From NCBI GenBank assembly GCA_933228675.1, contig OW121743.1:91797998-91861997 (forward strand): a stretch of DNA of 64,000 nucleotides, written 5' to 3'. Both the position numbers and the translations under genes were made by a program. The notes under the pieces are model-generated. The model was not told the DNA's origin and searched no databases. It saw only the letters and a list, made by a program, of their open reading frames with translations. The DNA comes from Stomorhina lunata. Taxonomy: Eukaryota; Arthropoda; Insecta; Diptera; Rhiniidae. Positions 24,277 to 39,528 of the stretch are shown here, in pieces; positions within the stretch are counted from its first letter, which is position 1; every line of letters starts with the position of its first letter.

Positions 24277-25224
24277 TTACTGCTCCTGCCATAGGGAAAT
24301 ATAATCCAAAATTTCCTCATCATCGGGTGTACAATCCTCTTCATCGAGATTGAAATTGTCATAGGGCTCGAATTTTAGTTGTAAATTACCATCGAAATGA
24401 GGAGTTGTGGTTGTTTGATTCGGCTGGAAATGTTGAGGTAATTCTTGGCTGTTGAGTTGTTGAGGCAGAGCTTCAAAGTTGGGCGTTTCATATGATAAGC
24501 TGGAGTTGAAGGAAGAGGTGGGTGAATGACAGCCAGGATTTTCTAAAAGATTAACTTGATGATGAGGTGGTGAATAGGAGTTGAGGGAAACGGGTGACAG
24601 AAGTGTGGTACTGTTATTGTAGTGATTATTCAAATGTGTCATTTGTAAATTGGCTTCAATGAGTGAGGGCAAAGGACTGCAGGGCTGGTTGTAGTAGACT
24701 GGTGTATTTGTGGTGGTATATGATGAAGGCGAGGCCGAACCCGATGAGGAGGAGCTGCTGAAGGAACTATTACTGGCTGTGTCACAATTTGAACTTGTTT
24801 GAGATTCATATTGTTGCTGCGACGAAGTACCACCATTTAAATCTTCCAAAAGATCTTGTAATCTTCTGATATACTCCACAGCTATGCGTAAAGTATCAAC
24901 TTTACTGATTTTCTTTTGTGGACCACGTCCACCGCCCTTTGTCAGATCAGAAATGATGGATTGTGGTATATGCTGGCGGAGACGCGAAAAGCTATTGTTC
25001 ACTTGTTTGACACGATTACGTTCGCGAGCATTGCGGCGTAAAACCGATTGTGTTGTATCTGGATTATAGGCAGAGGGACAGTTGGCCGGTACTTTGCGTA
25101 TTTTGCCATCCTCCGCCATGGGTAGCGGTTTAATGTGAGGATATTTCATTTTTGTAGCCGTTACAATTGTGGTGGGAAATAAATGTTGTTGCGAGTTTGT
25201 TTGATTACAAGTTACACTTGACAT
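24277..25224 (-). CDS. sc: Scute, achaete-scute-type proneural bHLH transcription factor
   Basis: Encodes 315 aa, intronless like other achaete-scute proneural genes. Scute dimerises with Daughterless, binds E-boxes and makes ectodermal cells competent to become sensory organ precursors. The bHLH is at about residues 62-128: basic region [13 protein letters not shown], helix 1, a [21 protein letters not shown] loop, and helix 2 [18 protein letters not shown]. Scute rather than Achaete, L'sc or Asense is indicated by four features: the LTKGGGRGP loop, the LFPTTI-TATK N-terminal stretch, [10 protein letters not shown] near residue 235, and the acidic C-terminus [19 protein letters not shown], which ends the protein as in Drosophila Scute. 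A Ser-rich low-complexity linker follows the bHLH. The start ATG has a CACA context, and an in-frame TAA lies five codons upstream, so no longer frame is possible. Length is slightly shorter than the Drosophila protein because its first few residues are absent. No disabling mutation seen. Confidence 0.97.
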   Translation of the reverse strand: MSSVTCNQTNSQQHLFPTTIVTATKMKYPHIKPLPMAEDGKIRKVPANCPSAYNPDTTQSVLRRNARERNRVKQVNNSFSRLRQHIPQSIISDLTKGGGRGPQKKISKVDTLRIAVEYIRRLQDLLEDLNGGTSSQQQYESQTSSNCDTASNSSFSSSSSSGSASPSSYTTTNTPVYYNQPCSPLPSLIEANLQMTHLNNHYNNSTTLLSPVSLNSYSPPHHQVNLLENPGCHSPTSSFNSSLSYETPNFEALPQQLNSQELPQHFQPNQTTTTPHFDGNLQLKFEPYDNFNLDEEDCTPDDEEILDYISLWQEQ

Positions 25225-25406
25225 TGTGTGATTTTTTTATTAAATTAAAAAGCACTAACTTTTCTTTTGTAAGTTTTTAAAGATTTAAAATATAAGTCTT
25301 TGATTTTTCCGTTTTTTAACAATTAAAGTTTTTAATATTTTTTAAGATTTTCTTAGTTCTTTTAAGTTTTTAGAGAACTTGATCCTACGACACCTTGTTT
25401 TAGAAT
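25225..25406 (-). other. predicted scute 5' untranslated leader (182 nt)
   Basis: Bounded by the inferred initiator at 25406 and the start codon at 25224. It is very AT-rich and contains stops in the coding frame, including TAA five codons before the ATG. Extent depends on the promoter prediction. Confidence 0.45.
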
Positions 25407-25408
25407 GA
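25374..25408 (-). promoter_or_regulatory. candidate scute core promoter: Inr + DPE, TATA-less
   Basis: The minus strand carries TCATTC (plus 25403-25408), a full match to the fly initiator TCAKTY, with A+1 at 25406. AGTTCT lies at +28 to +33 (plus 25374-25379), a full match to the DPE consensus RGWYVT at exactly the required spacing. No TATA-like sequence occurs 25-35 bp upstream. Motif inference only. Confidence 0.5.
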
Positions 25409-25537
25409 GTCCCTTTGTCCTAAACCTTTGCATTAAGTACTCGCGCTCACACAAGTTGCTATGGTTTCAGTGCATTTGTTTTTTCCTGCGCTCAGGCCAA
25501 AAATATTACGCTCTTTCCTCCAAGAGCTCTAAGAAAA

Positions 25538-25705
25538 ATACCTGTGATCTTGTTAACAGGTAAATGAGAGAATTTTTAAAAAGAGCCTTTATTGTTACTA
25601 GCTCTCTCTATACTTAGAGATCATACAGGTATTCTCTGCACTCTTTTTATCTCTGCTCATAAAAATCTTATCAGTATTTTTTCCCTGCTCTTGCAGAACA
25701 GGTAA
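25538..25705. promoter_or_regulatory. cluster of four CAGGTA (Zelda/TAGteam-like) sites upstream of scute
   Basis: ATACCTG 25538-25544 (CAGGTAT on the minus strand), CAGGTAA 25557-25563, CAGGTAT 25626-25632 and CAGGTAA 25699-25705. They lie about 130-300 bp upstream of the inferred start site. CAGGTAA is one of the TAGteam heptamers recognised by Zelda, and scute is one of the early genes driven by TAGteam sites in Drosophila. By a rough base-composition estimate fewer than 0.1 such hexamers are expected in this span. Confidence 0.5.
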
Positions 25706-27235
25706 ATGTTTGTAAAATAAATCCTTTTATCTCGTAGATTGTAAATGTATTGGGAACAGTTTTATATGGCTTTGCAGCCGTAAATAGTTTATAGTGTGCA
25801 GCATTACCCCTCCAGATATTTGCAGTTTTAAAACTGAGTTTTCTTCTCGGTTTAAATTTGAAATGAACAATTTGAGTTTTTAAAGATAGTTTTCAGAGCA
25901 GAGTAATCTTTCTTTTGTAATCTTCTTATTTGCTGTAAAATTTTTCAACTCTTTAGGGAATTGCTCAAATTTTGTTTTTTAGTATGGCTCGAATTTTATT
26001 CAGAGCACGATCTTTTTTGTAGTTTATGCGTTAGGATTTATGAATCTGATTGTAGGAATATTTTGCGTAATTTTAAAGAATTTTTTTTCCGAAATTTTTC
26101 GTATGGCTAAATTGATCTAAGCTAATGTTATTTATTGGAAGTTAAGGGAAAACCCTAAGGAGATCAAATGGAACTGCAAGTAGACGATTGGAAAGTTAGG
26201 TCGAATTTGAAAATTATAGCCATTCGAAGTTAAGTTACAATAGCTATCCGCCATGTCACTGAATTCATTTCCGTTCTTTGATTACACAGCACAACAAAAT
26301 AAAAAAAAATTTCATGTGCTCTTAAAACCACTATACAAATTTGATGTATCATGACTACCTTTGTACAAAAATGGTAAAATTTTTTAATTCTATGGCAAGA
26401 TGCACAAATAAATATTTTGTAAATATAAACCAACAACCGAAATTTGGTAACAATCGATCCAAAATTGACCCTAGCTCCCATATCCGGCTAACGACTAATG
26501 TCACAGCCGTATATTCTTATTCAAAATTTGTTATCTTATGTTTAAGAAAAAAGAAACCTGAAATAAAGAATTACTACTACTACTACTATATCAGGCCCTT
26601 AGCCGGAAATGACATAAATTTACTTAAATCGCGAAATTTTGAAAAACTTTCACTTAGTGTATGAATTTATGTCTCTAAGACTTAAGGAAAACTTGTTAAA
26701 TTGGTGGTCCATATTTACCTTAGTGGTGAAGGGTGTCATATGACCGACTATAGCTTTTCTTACTTATTTTTATAAAATCTGTTTTAAATTTGTTTCGCTC
26801 TTTTTTTTTGCTTCTAAGTGGGATCTGGAACTTTCTGAACTTTGTATTGTTTCAGTTCAGTATAGGCTTTGGCTCTGTGCATAGAACTGTAAGAGAGTTT
26901 CACCATATGAGCTGCTTTTCTGATTGAAGTGTTGTGGCGCTTTTGAAAGAGTTGCTCCACTTATTTGTCCTTTTCAATTTCTCGGATCTCTTTTTCTTGC
27001 CAATCCAGGTTTTCTTTCAATGCTCAGGTCTTCCTTATATATACCATTTAATGTAATTTCTTTGGTAGTAACTATCATGCCTTCATGGCCATAGAGCTTT
27101 TGGTATTTGCTATCATCTTCATTTGAAGCAATTTTTCTACTGTTCAATAAATTACTAAATGGGCGGAACAAATAACAATCCGAGTGCGTAATAACTGACG
27201 GTGGGTGTACTAGTAATTCCCATTTAAGCTCTTTA
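25706..27235. other. scute upstream flank, non-coding
   Basis: Unique AT-rich sequence between the proximal promoter and the foldback element. Overlapping frames on opposite strands at 26230-26664 include a (TAC)n run and have no domain-like content. A GTGGTGAAGGGTGTCATATG scrap near 26725 resembles the termini of common fly repeats. No specific enhancer identified. Confidence 0.45.
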
Positions 27236-30728
<3,493 letters not shown>

Positions 30729-32644
30729 GTCCTATTAAATCAATAGTTGAAATATTGTAACGATAGAACAATGTAACGAGAGCTACATCTGGACGGTGCT
30801 CTATTGGACCAAAAGTGTTGAATAACCTACTGTCACGGATAAGCACTCGGGGTCCAAAATAAACAAAATAGCACCTACCCATACATAAGAGTTGTAGTGT
30901 TTTTTCAGATAAAGATGATCTTAAAAGTAATGAGATCTGAAGAAATAAAGTACTTTTTTACCATTTAAATAAACCAGGACACTCAAATACTTCTTTTTAT
31001 ACATGAAAGTTCCTACCCAAGTTCCTATGCCAGATCCGCTATTGGATTTGACATAAATATACTTAAACTTAAAGGAATTTCTACTGCACTCAGATATTTC
31101 TGTTATAGTTGAAAAGTGGTTAACACTTAACGATGAAGGATGTCAAAAAGCCAGGCCTGGTGAAATTCTATGAGCCGGTTCATCTTATTTTCTCCATGAC
31201 ATCTAATTTTCTCCATGAAAAAGTAATCATGGTTGCAACGTTTAAGAAACGATTACCGAAATAGATTTTTCTCATCGAGATGATGAAGAACCCCTATATC
31301 GAAATTCGAGGTTATATCAATTTAAGTTCTTACCAACCTGACATGCTGTTGTTCGTTGATTTACATCAACTAAAGCTTTTATCAGCATTAATCGAATTTA
31401 CGGAACTTGAGGCTCTTTCGAACAAAAAAAAAAAAAAACAAATTGCTTTCTAACAAATTAACAAATTACATATTGTTAGAAATATGCTTCCTGTAAACCT
31501 CACTTTTTTTAATGCTTTTTAAATCAAGTTCCTACTCTTAAATAATATATAAGAGATCGACATTTAATGTTGATCTTTAAAAATTTTCAAAACCATTTTG
31601 CCAATATTATTAATAACTCCCCAGATCACAAACAAATATTTACAAAAATATTTAATAAACATTAAAAACTGATTTGTGTAAACTCATTAGACAAAGCTAA
31701 GGAAAATATTGAAAGCCTTTTTATAGGCCTAAACATTTACTGATTACAAAGCTTGACTCTCTCACACACTGATCCACTAAAGCTTAATGCAAAAAAAAAA
31801 AAGAAATCCAGCTATAAAATAAAAATCTTCAAAGTCATTGAAATAATCACTAGGTGGTGCTTTTATTACATGGCCTCTGTTTAAACATAAACTTCACAAT
31901 TTTATTATTGTTACTCTTCTAAATTAAGATTCAAATAGCAGCCACATCTTGAGCAAGATCAGTCGCTAAAAAAGGATTTTTTTTGTATTAAAAACACAAA
32001 CATCAATTTCCAATGACTTCATTCAAGAAAATACTGCTGGTATGGTCTTTACTTCTTCTATATATAAAAAATGTGGATATTGTGTAAAAGAACTTAATTT
32101 CTCAGGTCTTGGCGCATCTTTAAATGCTGGAAAATAGGAGGTGGACAATCAATAAGATTGGCAGAAATCGTAACATCAAGATTTCGTTTTTTTTTCTGAT
32201 TCAAGAAAAATATTTCTTTAACAAGTTATAATTTCATTAAAATTGTTAACATTTTTTAAAGTCTGCTTTAAAATCCTACAGGGAGAGACACGACAACACT
32301 CAAGAAAATGCAACTAAAAATATTTACCAGTGTGTTAATTAATTTAAGATCAACCATATTTAGAGCAGGACTCAAAAAAAGCCACATGTAAAGAAATTAT
32401 AAAAAAAAAAATATTTAATGCTACAAAATGTCATGTTTGTAGGTTTATAGGGGCTTTAGAGGAATTTTTCTTCTTTTCCAACAAATTCAATTAAGTTAAA
32501 ACAATGACAACGACAGGCTTTAAAATTAAATATTCAAGCCCTAAAGTCTTAATAGGTGTTCCAACAATTTCAATTATTTCTCTAATTAAACGATCAATAT
32601 ATAAGAAAACGAGGATTGGAAGAGAAGTCTACGAAAATAAACAG
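30729..32644. other. unique non-coding stretch
   Basis: AT-rich, no gene recognised. CGGATAAGCACTCGG near 30835 weakly resembles, in reverse complement, sequence at 27178-27192 left of the foldback element, so the element could once have extended further. Several homopolymer A runs. Nothing else seen. Confidence 0.45.
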
Positions 32645-33573
32645 AGACTTCAAATTAAACAGTTTTACTGCAGTGTATTGCACATTGACCGTAACTGTTA
32701 TAACTTTTATCGTAAAAGTCAGAAAATAAAAGTTATTTTTTGATATAATTTTTTCGAGCAGAAATAAAAGTTATTTTTGACTTTTATTTTTTCGTTAAAA
32801 AATAACAGTTATTTTTTAACATTTATTTTTTCAAGCAAAAATAAAAGTTATTTTTTAACTTTTATTTTTTCGAGCAAAACTAACAGTTATTTTTGACTTT
32901 TATTTTTTCAAGCAGAAATAAAAGTTATTTTTGTTTGAAAGTATGATAAATTTATTGAAACATTTTTTCAAACACAGATAATTTTTCAGTGAAAATAATT
33001 TACATATGCTCAAAAATGATGGAGTTGAGTTTTGCAATAATAATTGGGGTTGAAAACACAAAAATAACTTTTATTTCTGCTCGAAAAAATAAAATAAAAA
33101 AAAAATAACTTTTATTTCTACTCGAAAAAATAAAAGCCAAAAAATAACTTTTATTCATGCTAGAAATAATAAAAGCCAAAAAAAACAGTTATTTTTGCTC
33201 GAAAAAATAAAAGTTAAAAATTACTGTTATTTTTGCTCAAAAAAATAAAAATAAAAAAATAACTGTTTTTTTTTTAAAAAATAAAAATCTGATTTTTAAA
33301 AGGTATCGCATTTTATGAAATTTGGTCCAAGACGATCAAAAGGTATACTTGGTTTTATTTTCCGACATTTTCTTGAGGTTGCTTTTTTTAATCAAAAATT
33401 CAAAAATAAGAGTTATTTTCGGTCCCTGGTATTGCACTAAGATCCCAATTTATTACAATTTTTTATGATTGGAATAAATAGTTTTTTGATAAAATATCAA
33501 AATATTGTGGGGAAAGCTTTCCTCGACCCATTTCGATGGACGGTTAGGTCATCTTTTCAGGAGATAAAGATAA
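32645..33573 (-). mobile_element. RZ2 copy 2, split by a hAT-like insertion
   Basis: The two halves of a dispersed element (32645-32682 and 33429-33573) join into ACTGCAGTGTATTGCACTAAG once the insert and one target duplication are removed. This matches the uninterrupted copies at 15971-16096 and 39380-39528. Its hammerhead region (about 33508-33572, minus strand) is decayed: CTGATGA has become CTGAAAA, while GAAA and the flanking CCTAACC loop are still readable. Confidence 0.75.
32683..33428. mobile_element. 746-bp non-autonomous hAT-like element with 8-bp target duplication
   Basis: Flanked on both sides by GTATTGCA (32675-32682 and 33429-33436). The right end, read inward, is CAGGGACCGAAAATAAC; the left end is a decayed CATTGACCGTAAC. 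An 8-bp duplication and CAGNG-type termini are hallmarks of the hAT superfamily. The interior is itself a foldback: AATAAAAGTTATTTTT / CGAGCAAA units at about 32700-32935 recur inverted at 33056-33290 around a 120-bp spacer. No transposase, so it must have been mobilised in trans. Confidence 0.8.
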
Positions 33574-33603
33574 AGTTCATGGTTCATGGCGACATTATTA
33601 CTC

Positions 33604-35660
33604 CATGTCTTAGTCTATGTCTTAGTCTATGTCTTAGTCTATGTCTTAGTCTATGTCTTAGTCTATGTCTTAGTCTATGTCTTAGTCTATGTCTTAGTCT
33701 ATGTCTTAGTCTATGTCTTAGTCTATGTCTTAGTCTATGTCTTAGTCTATGTCTTAGTCTATGTCTTAGTCTATGTCTTAGTCTATGTCTTAGTCTATGT
33801 CTTAGTCTATGTCTTAGTCTATGTCTTAGTCTATGTCTTAGTCTATGTCTTAGTCTATGTCTTAGTCTATGTCTTAGTCTATGTCTTAGTCTATGTCTTA
33901 GTCTATGTCTTAGTCTATGTCTTAGTCTATGTCTTAGTCTATGTCTTAGTCTATGTCTTAGTCTATGTCTTAGTCTATGTCTTAGTCTATGTCTTAGTCT
34001 ATGTCTTAGTCTATGTCTTAGTCTATGTCTTAGTCTATGTCTTAGTCTATGTCTTAGTCTATGTCTTAGTCTATGTCTTAGTCTATGTCTTAGTCTATGT
34101 CTTAGTCTATGTCTTAGTCTATGTCTTAGTCTATGTCTTAGTCTATGTCTTAGTCTATGTCTTAGTCTATGTCTTAGTCTATGTCTTAGTCTATGTCTTA
34201 GTCTATGTCTTAGTCTATGTCTTAGTCTATGTCTTAGTCTATGTCTTAGTCTATGTCTTAGTCTATGTCTTAGTCTATGTCTTAGTCTATGTCTTAGTCT
34301 ATGTCTTAGTCTATGTCTTAGTCTATGTCTTAGTCTATGTCTTAGTCTATGTCTTAGTCTATGTCTTAGTCTATGTCTTAGTCTATGTCTTAGTCTATGT
34401 CTTAGTCTATGTCTTAGTCTATGTCTTAGTCTATGTCTTAGTCTATGTCTTAGTCTATGTCTTAGTCTATGTCTTAGTCTATGTCTTAGTCTATGTCTTA
34501 GTCTATGTCTTAGTCTATGTCTTAGTCTATGTCTTAGTCTATGTCTTAGTCTATGTCTTAGTCTATGTCTTAGTCTATGTCTTAGTCTATGTCTTAGTCT
34601 ATGTCTTAGTCTATGTCTTAGTCTATGTCTTAGTCTATGTCTTAGTCTATGTCTTAGTCTATGTCTTAGTCTATGTCTTAGTCTATGTCTTAGTCTATGT
34701 CTTAGTCTATGTCTTAGTCTATGTCTTAGTCTATGTCTTAGTCTATGTCTTAGTCTATGTCTTAGTCTATGTCTTAGTCTATGTCTTAGTCTATGTCTAT
34801 GTCTTAGTCTATGTCTTAGTCTATGCCTTTGTCTTAGTCTATGTCTTAGTCTATGTCTTAGTCTATGTCTTAGTCTATATCTTAGTCTATGTCTTAGTCT
34901 ATGTCTTAGTCTATATCTTAGTCTATATCTTAGTCTATGTCTTAGTCTATATCTTAGTCTATGTCTTAGTCTTAGTCTATGTCTTAGTCTATGTCTTAGT
35001 GTATGTCTTAGTGTATATCTTAGTCTATGTGTTAGTCTATGTCTTAGTCTATGTGTTAGTCTATGTCTTAGTATATGTCTTAGTCTATGTCTTAATCTAT
35101 GTCTTAGTTTATGTCTTAGTTTATGTCTTAGTCTATGTTTTAGTCTATGTCTTAGTCTATGTCTTAGTCTTTGTCTTAGTCTATGTCTTAGTCTATGTCT
35201 TAGTCTATGTCTTAGTGTATGTCTTAGTCTATGTCTTAGTTTATGTCTTAGTTTATGTCTTAGTCTACGTCTTAGTCTATGTCTTACTATATGTCTTAGT
35301 CTATGTCTTAGTCTATGTCTTAGTCTATGTCTTAGTCTATGTCTTAGTCTATGTCTTAGTCTATGTCTTAGTCTATGTCTTAGTCTATGTCTTAGTCTAT
35401 GTCTTAGTCTATATCTTAGTCTATGTCTTAGTCTTTGTCTTAGTCTATGTCTTAGTCTATGTCTTAGTCTATGTCTTAGTCTATGTCTTAGTCTATGTCT
35501 TAGTCTATGTCTTAGTCTATGTCTTAGTCTATGTCTTAGTCTATGTCTTAGTCTATGTCTTAGTCTATGTCTTAGTCTATATCTTAGTCTATGTCTTAGT
35601 CTATGTCTTAGTCTATATCTTAGTCTATGTCTTAGTCTATGTCTTAGTTTAGGTCTTAGA
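33604..35660. repeat. 12-bp satellite (ATGTCTTAGTCT)n, about 171 copies
   Basis: The first about 1190 bp (33604 to about 34797) are perfect 12-bp copies with no visible substitution. The remaining about 860 bp is the same unit with scattered changes and one-off length variants. Because 12 is a multiple of three and two plus-strand frames lack stops, it produces spurious open frames of 737 and 688 codons (LCLS and VYVL repeats), which are not genes. Degenerate outliers continue at about 35813-35856. Confidence 0.97.
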
Positions 35661-36839
35661 CTATGTTTGGGTCTATAACCTATAATCCTTATTTATCTTA
35701 AAAACAAAAGACTTAAGAAATAAACTTTTTTTTTAATATTTCGAAAGAATCAATTCGAATATGAATATTCCTTATTAGTCAATAGTACAGACTGTTATAG
35801 GCTGTCTCTGACATGTCTTATTCTATATCCTTATATATGTCCTAGTCTATGTCTTGGAGAAAGTAGTCTTTTAGTTCACCCCTCGCAATAATTTTAATTG
35901 GCAAACTTTTGGATTTTGAAACAACGATTGACAATTGCTTAAGATCGCCAAAAACTTTTGTTTTTAGAACTTAAGCAATAGCTCGTGCTTTTGACCAGAG
36001 ATTTTGTCTGAACCAAACCAAAAAGTCTCATTAAATTTATCTCCAAAATCTTTAGTTCCTGCAACTTCCTTTAATTTTCAAAATGCCTTATAACAAATTT
36101 TCTGCTTTCGTTTGCAACTAATACGTAAAATCAATTTCTATTGTTGAAAAATCTACCCTTTTTTCCTCCAAAAAGAATACAAAATAAAATTTAACCAGGT
36201 GTTTTCTAGAGTTTTTGGCAAATAAACACAAAATTGTTGTTGTTATTTTTTCCAAAATTTTGCGACAATTGTCATTGAAAATCTCGTGTCAATTTTCACT
36301 TTTATTTCAAAAATTTTTATTTTTCATATTCATCATCAGTCATTATCAATTCATTGTGATGCTTGAAATTCATACACACTAAACGTCTGCAAGAGTATAC
36401 AATATAGTTCATCAAAAACGAATACACCATAGTAGTACTCAATACTTGTAGTATAAATGAGAGAATGAGTGTAACCGATATTGTCTGCTTTTGTTTTTGC
36501 TCATCCACTCTACCCACAAAGTCAGTAACTGATGCTTTTGCTTATAAGTTGAGAAAGATAAATTTATCTGTTTACAACTGTTTCTTGTTCCAAAATACTT
36601 AGATAACTATAAGTATTTATGAGTATTTCGAATAACTTGTGGTAAATGCAAAGACAATTTCGTAGCAATAATGTTTCTATGTTGAAATACTAACATTTTT
36701 CAGTGTTTGTGTGTATATATTTTAATTGACTATAAAAATGAATAATATAGAAATAAAAGGAAAAAAATTGTCAAAAGAATATAAAATAAGTGAAATAAGG
36801 GTAAAAGTAAAATTTTTTAAGGATTGAAAGTTTTTAAAA
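35661..36839. other. unique non-coding island
   Basis: AT-rich, no gene recognised. The 66-codon minus-strand frame at 36317-36517 is not supported. A segment beginning CAGTGTTTGTGTGTATA at 36701 is directly repeated at 37103. Confidence 0.45.
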
Positions 36840-37504
36840 ATCCTATAATAATAATAAATTTTTTTAAAAATTTCCTATAAAAATAAAAGAAAATTAAAAA
36901 TTTCGTACAAAAACCAGAAATTTTTTAAAAATTTCCTATAAAAATTAAGGAAAAATTTTCTTTGAAATTAAAAAAAAATTCTATCAAATAAAAAATTTTT
37001 GAAATTTTTTTTATAAAAATAAGACGTTTTTTAAAAATTCCTTATAAAAATAAGAAATTTTTCAAATCTTTTTTATAAAAATAAGAAATTTTTAAAAATT
37101 TTCAGTGTTTGTGTGTATATATTTTAATTGACTATAAAAATGAATAATATAGAAATAAAAGAAAAAAAAATATCAAAAGAATATAAAATTAGTGAAATTA
37201 AGGGACGGAGTAAAATTCTTTATGAATTGAAAGTTTTTAAAATCCTATAATAATAAGAAATTTTTTAAAAACAAGAAATTTTTTAAAAACAAGAAATTTT
37301 TTAAAAATTTCCTATAAAAATAAAAAAAAATAAAAATTTCCTAAAAAATTGAAAAAAAAATTAAAAATTTCCTATAAAAATTTTTTTAAAAATTTTGTAT
37401 AAAAATTAAGGAAAAATTTTCTTTAAAATTAAAAAAAAAAATTCTATCAGATAAGAAATTTTTGATTTTTTTTTTATAAAAATAAGAAATTTTTTAAAAA
37501 TTCC
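36701..37504. repeat. 402-bp direct duplication
   Basis: CAGTGTTTGTGTGTATATAT plus the following about 90 bases recurs 402 bp later (36701 and 37103). The duplication takes in the first part of the neighbouring AT minisatellite. Confidence 0.7.
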
Positions 37505-38090
37505 CTATAAAAATAAGACTTTTTCAATTTTTTTTTATAAAAATAAGAAATTTTTTAAAAATTTCCTATAAAATATGAAATTTTTAAAAACTTTCTATGA
37601 AAATAAGAAATTTTTTAAAAACTTCCTATAAAAATAAAAAAAAATTAAAATTTCCTGCAAAATTAAGAAATTTTTGAATAATTTCCTATAAAAATAAGAA
37701 ATATTGAATTTCCTATAAAAAAAAAATTTTAAAAATTTTATATAAGAATAAAAAGACAAAATCAAAAATTTTCTATGAGGATAAGCAATTTTTGAAAAAC
37801 TTCCTGTAAAAATAAGATATATTTTTTTTAATTTTATATGAAAATAAGAAATTTTTTAAAAATTTCCTATAAAAATAAAAAAAAAATAAAATTTTCTATA
37901 AAATTAAGAAATTCAAAAAAAAATCTCGTATTAAAATAAAAAATTTTTGAAAAATTTCCTATATAAAATAAGATATTTTTGAAATATTTCCTATAAAAAG
38001 AAGAAATTTTTGAAAGATTTCTCACAAAAATAACAAATTTTTGAAAAAACTCCTAAAAAAAACAGCAAAGTTTTGAAAAAAAAAGTATTA
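36840..38090. repeat. AT-rich minisatellite A7, irregular about 30-bp units
   Basis: Degenerate tandem units of the type AATTTCCTATAAAAATAAGA followed by AATTTTTTAAA. It is less regular than the other arrays but has the same TTTCCTATAAA motif as the 29-bp family. Confidence 0.85.
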
Positions 38091-39379
38091 AACTAATCGA
38101 ATGCCGTTTTTAGTTTTTATTTTATCCTATTAGTAAACTTCATACGACATACTATAAGTTATCTATTGTATAACCACTAATACTCATTCCATCCATTTTG
38201 CAAAACTATAGGAAAATAAATATGTTATTCTCATTGTCTTTTTACCCACTCAGACTTACTTAGTGGGAGAATACAACAATACTCACTTATAACAAAAAAC
38301 TTAACTACTCATCAATACACACTCAAAATGATAAAACACAGAAATGGATATACACGGATGGAACTATGCAGATGTTTAATACACACTCATTGTGATCATC
38401 ATTATCATTATCAGCAACATCATTATGATCAATGACAATCCTTTTGCTTTATTTTAATATTCAAAAAAAAAAAATAATAAACCAAAGAAAACTACATTTT
38501 CCATATCCTTTTGTTCTCATTTGGCTCTCTCGCATCATTAACACTTTCTTTTTTGTTTTGTTGTGTTATTGCTTTTCTTTCTATAGTCCTTTCGTTTTGC
38601 GGCTTTATTCAAATATTTGAGATGAGTTTCTGGTCTAAAAGAATGCGAGTAGGAAAAAAGAGTTTTAGTCTTAAATGCCGCCGCCTTTATGGCTTGAAAT
38701 TATTGACATTTGAAAAATTGATTTCTTTACCGAAACGCCTTTTTGACAGCATCGCTCATGTGAAACAATTGTTTTTTCTATCTGTGATTATTTGCTGATA
38801 TTGGTTGAATGTGTGTGTAGAAATGAAATGTAGAAATGATTTGATATGTGCAGATATCCATGAAAGGAGTTTCCTTTCATTTTGGGAAATTTTATTTTGC
38901 AAATTATGTGCATTGAAATGTGGTTTCATGTGGAAAAATTATAAATTTTGTCAATAAGACTTTGTTATTTGAATTTTGTTAATAGGACTTTGTGATTTGA
39001 AAGCCAAGCTTGTTGTTTGAAAATTCTTTTGCACAAAAAGTTGTTGAAAGTCGAATGTAGATCTAGATCAAGGTTGGCCATTGTTATCGTAGAAGGGGAA
39101 TAACAAAAATTTGCTTAGCCAAGCAGACCTGTTAGAAATTTTTAGTGAAAAATCGTCATATTTTTCCAAAAAAAAAAAAAAAATGGGGGATATCGGTAGT
39201 AAATTTTTAGAAATCAGAAAAAATCGGAATTGTCAAAAATGACAAATATAGCCGAATATTAAAAAAATGTTTATTGTTTCTATAGCACAATCTTTTATTG
39301 ATTTTTGAATTTTTCATATTAAAAATTTTTCTATACAAAAAATTTTATATTAAAAATTTTTTTAAACAAAAAATCTTAT
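38091..39379. other. unique non-coding island
   Basis: Non-repetitive sequence with several CATTAT/ATCATT patches near 38385-38430 and no supportable gene. Overlapping frames at 38432-38798 are hydrophobic AT-rich noise. A short AT minisatellite scrap begins near 39290. Confidence 0.45.
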
Positions 39380-39528
39380 TAAAAAGGCATATCAAAATTT
39401 TGGGACATCAAACATTTAATTACACAGTTTTACTGTAGTGTATTGCACTAAGATCCCAATTCATTACAATTATTTATTATTGTAATAAATAGTTTTTTGA
39501 TAAAACCAAAAAAAGTTGGTGGGGAATC
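39380..39528 (-). mobile_element. truncated RZ2 copy 3
   Basis: In minus orientation it matches the family from GATTCCCCACCAAC to TGATGTCCCAAAATTTTGAT. It lacks the hammerhead, and its 5' edge lies next to the predicted cleavage point, as in the copy at 15971. It faces the tandem copies at 39665-40395 head to head. Confidence 0.8.

Noticed and set aside
24639..25069. Small frames on both strands within scute
   Set aside because: Shadows of the scute coding sequence in other frames.
30825..30860. Extension of the foldback termini beyond 27236/30728
   Set aside because: Only a short weak match (GCACTCGG region) with different spacing on the two sides.
33465..35678. Open frames of 737 and 688 codons on the plus strand
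   Set aside because: Both are translations of the 12-bp satellite; only short unique edges exist, and there is no gene-like composition.
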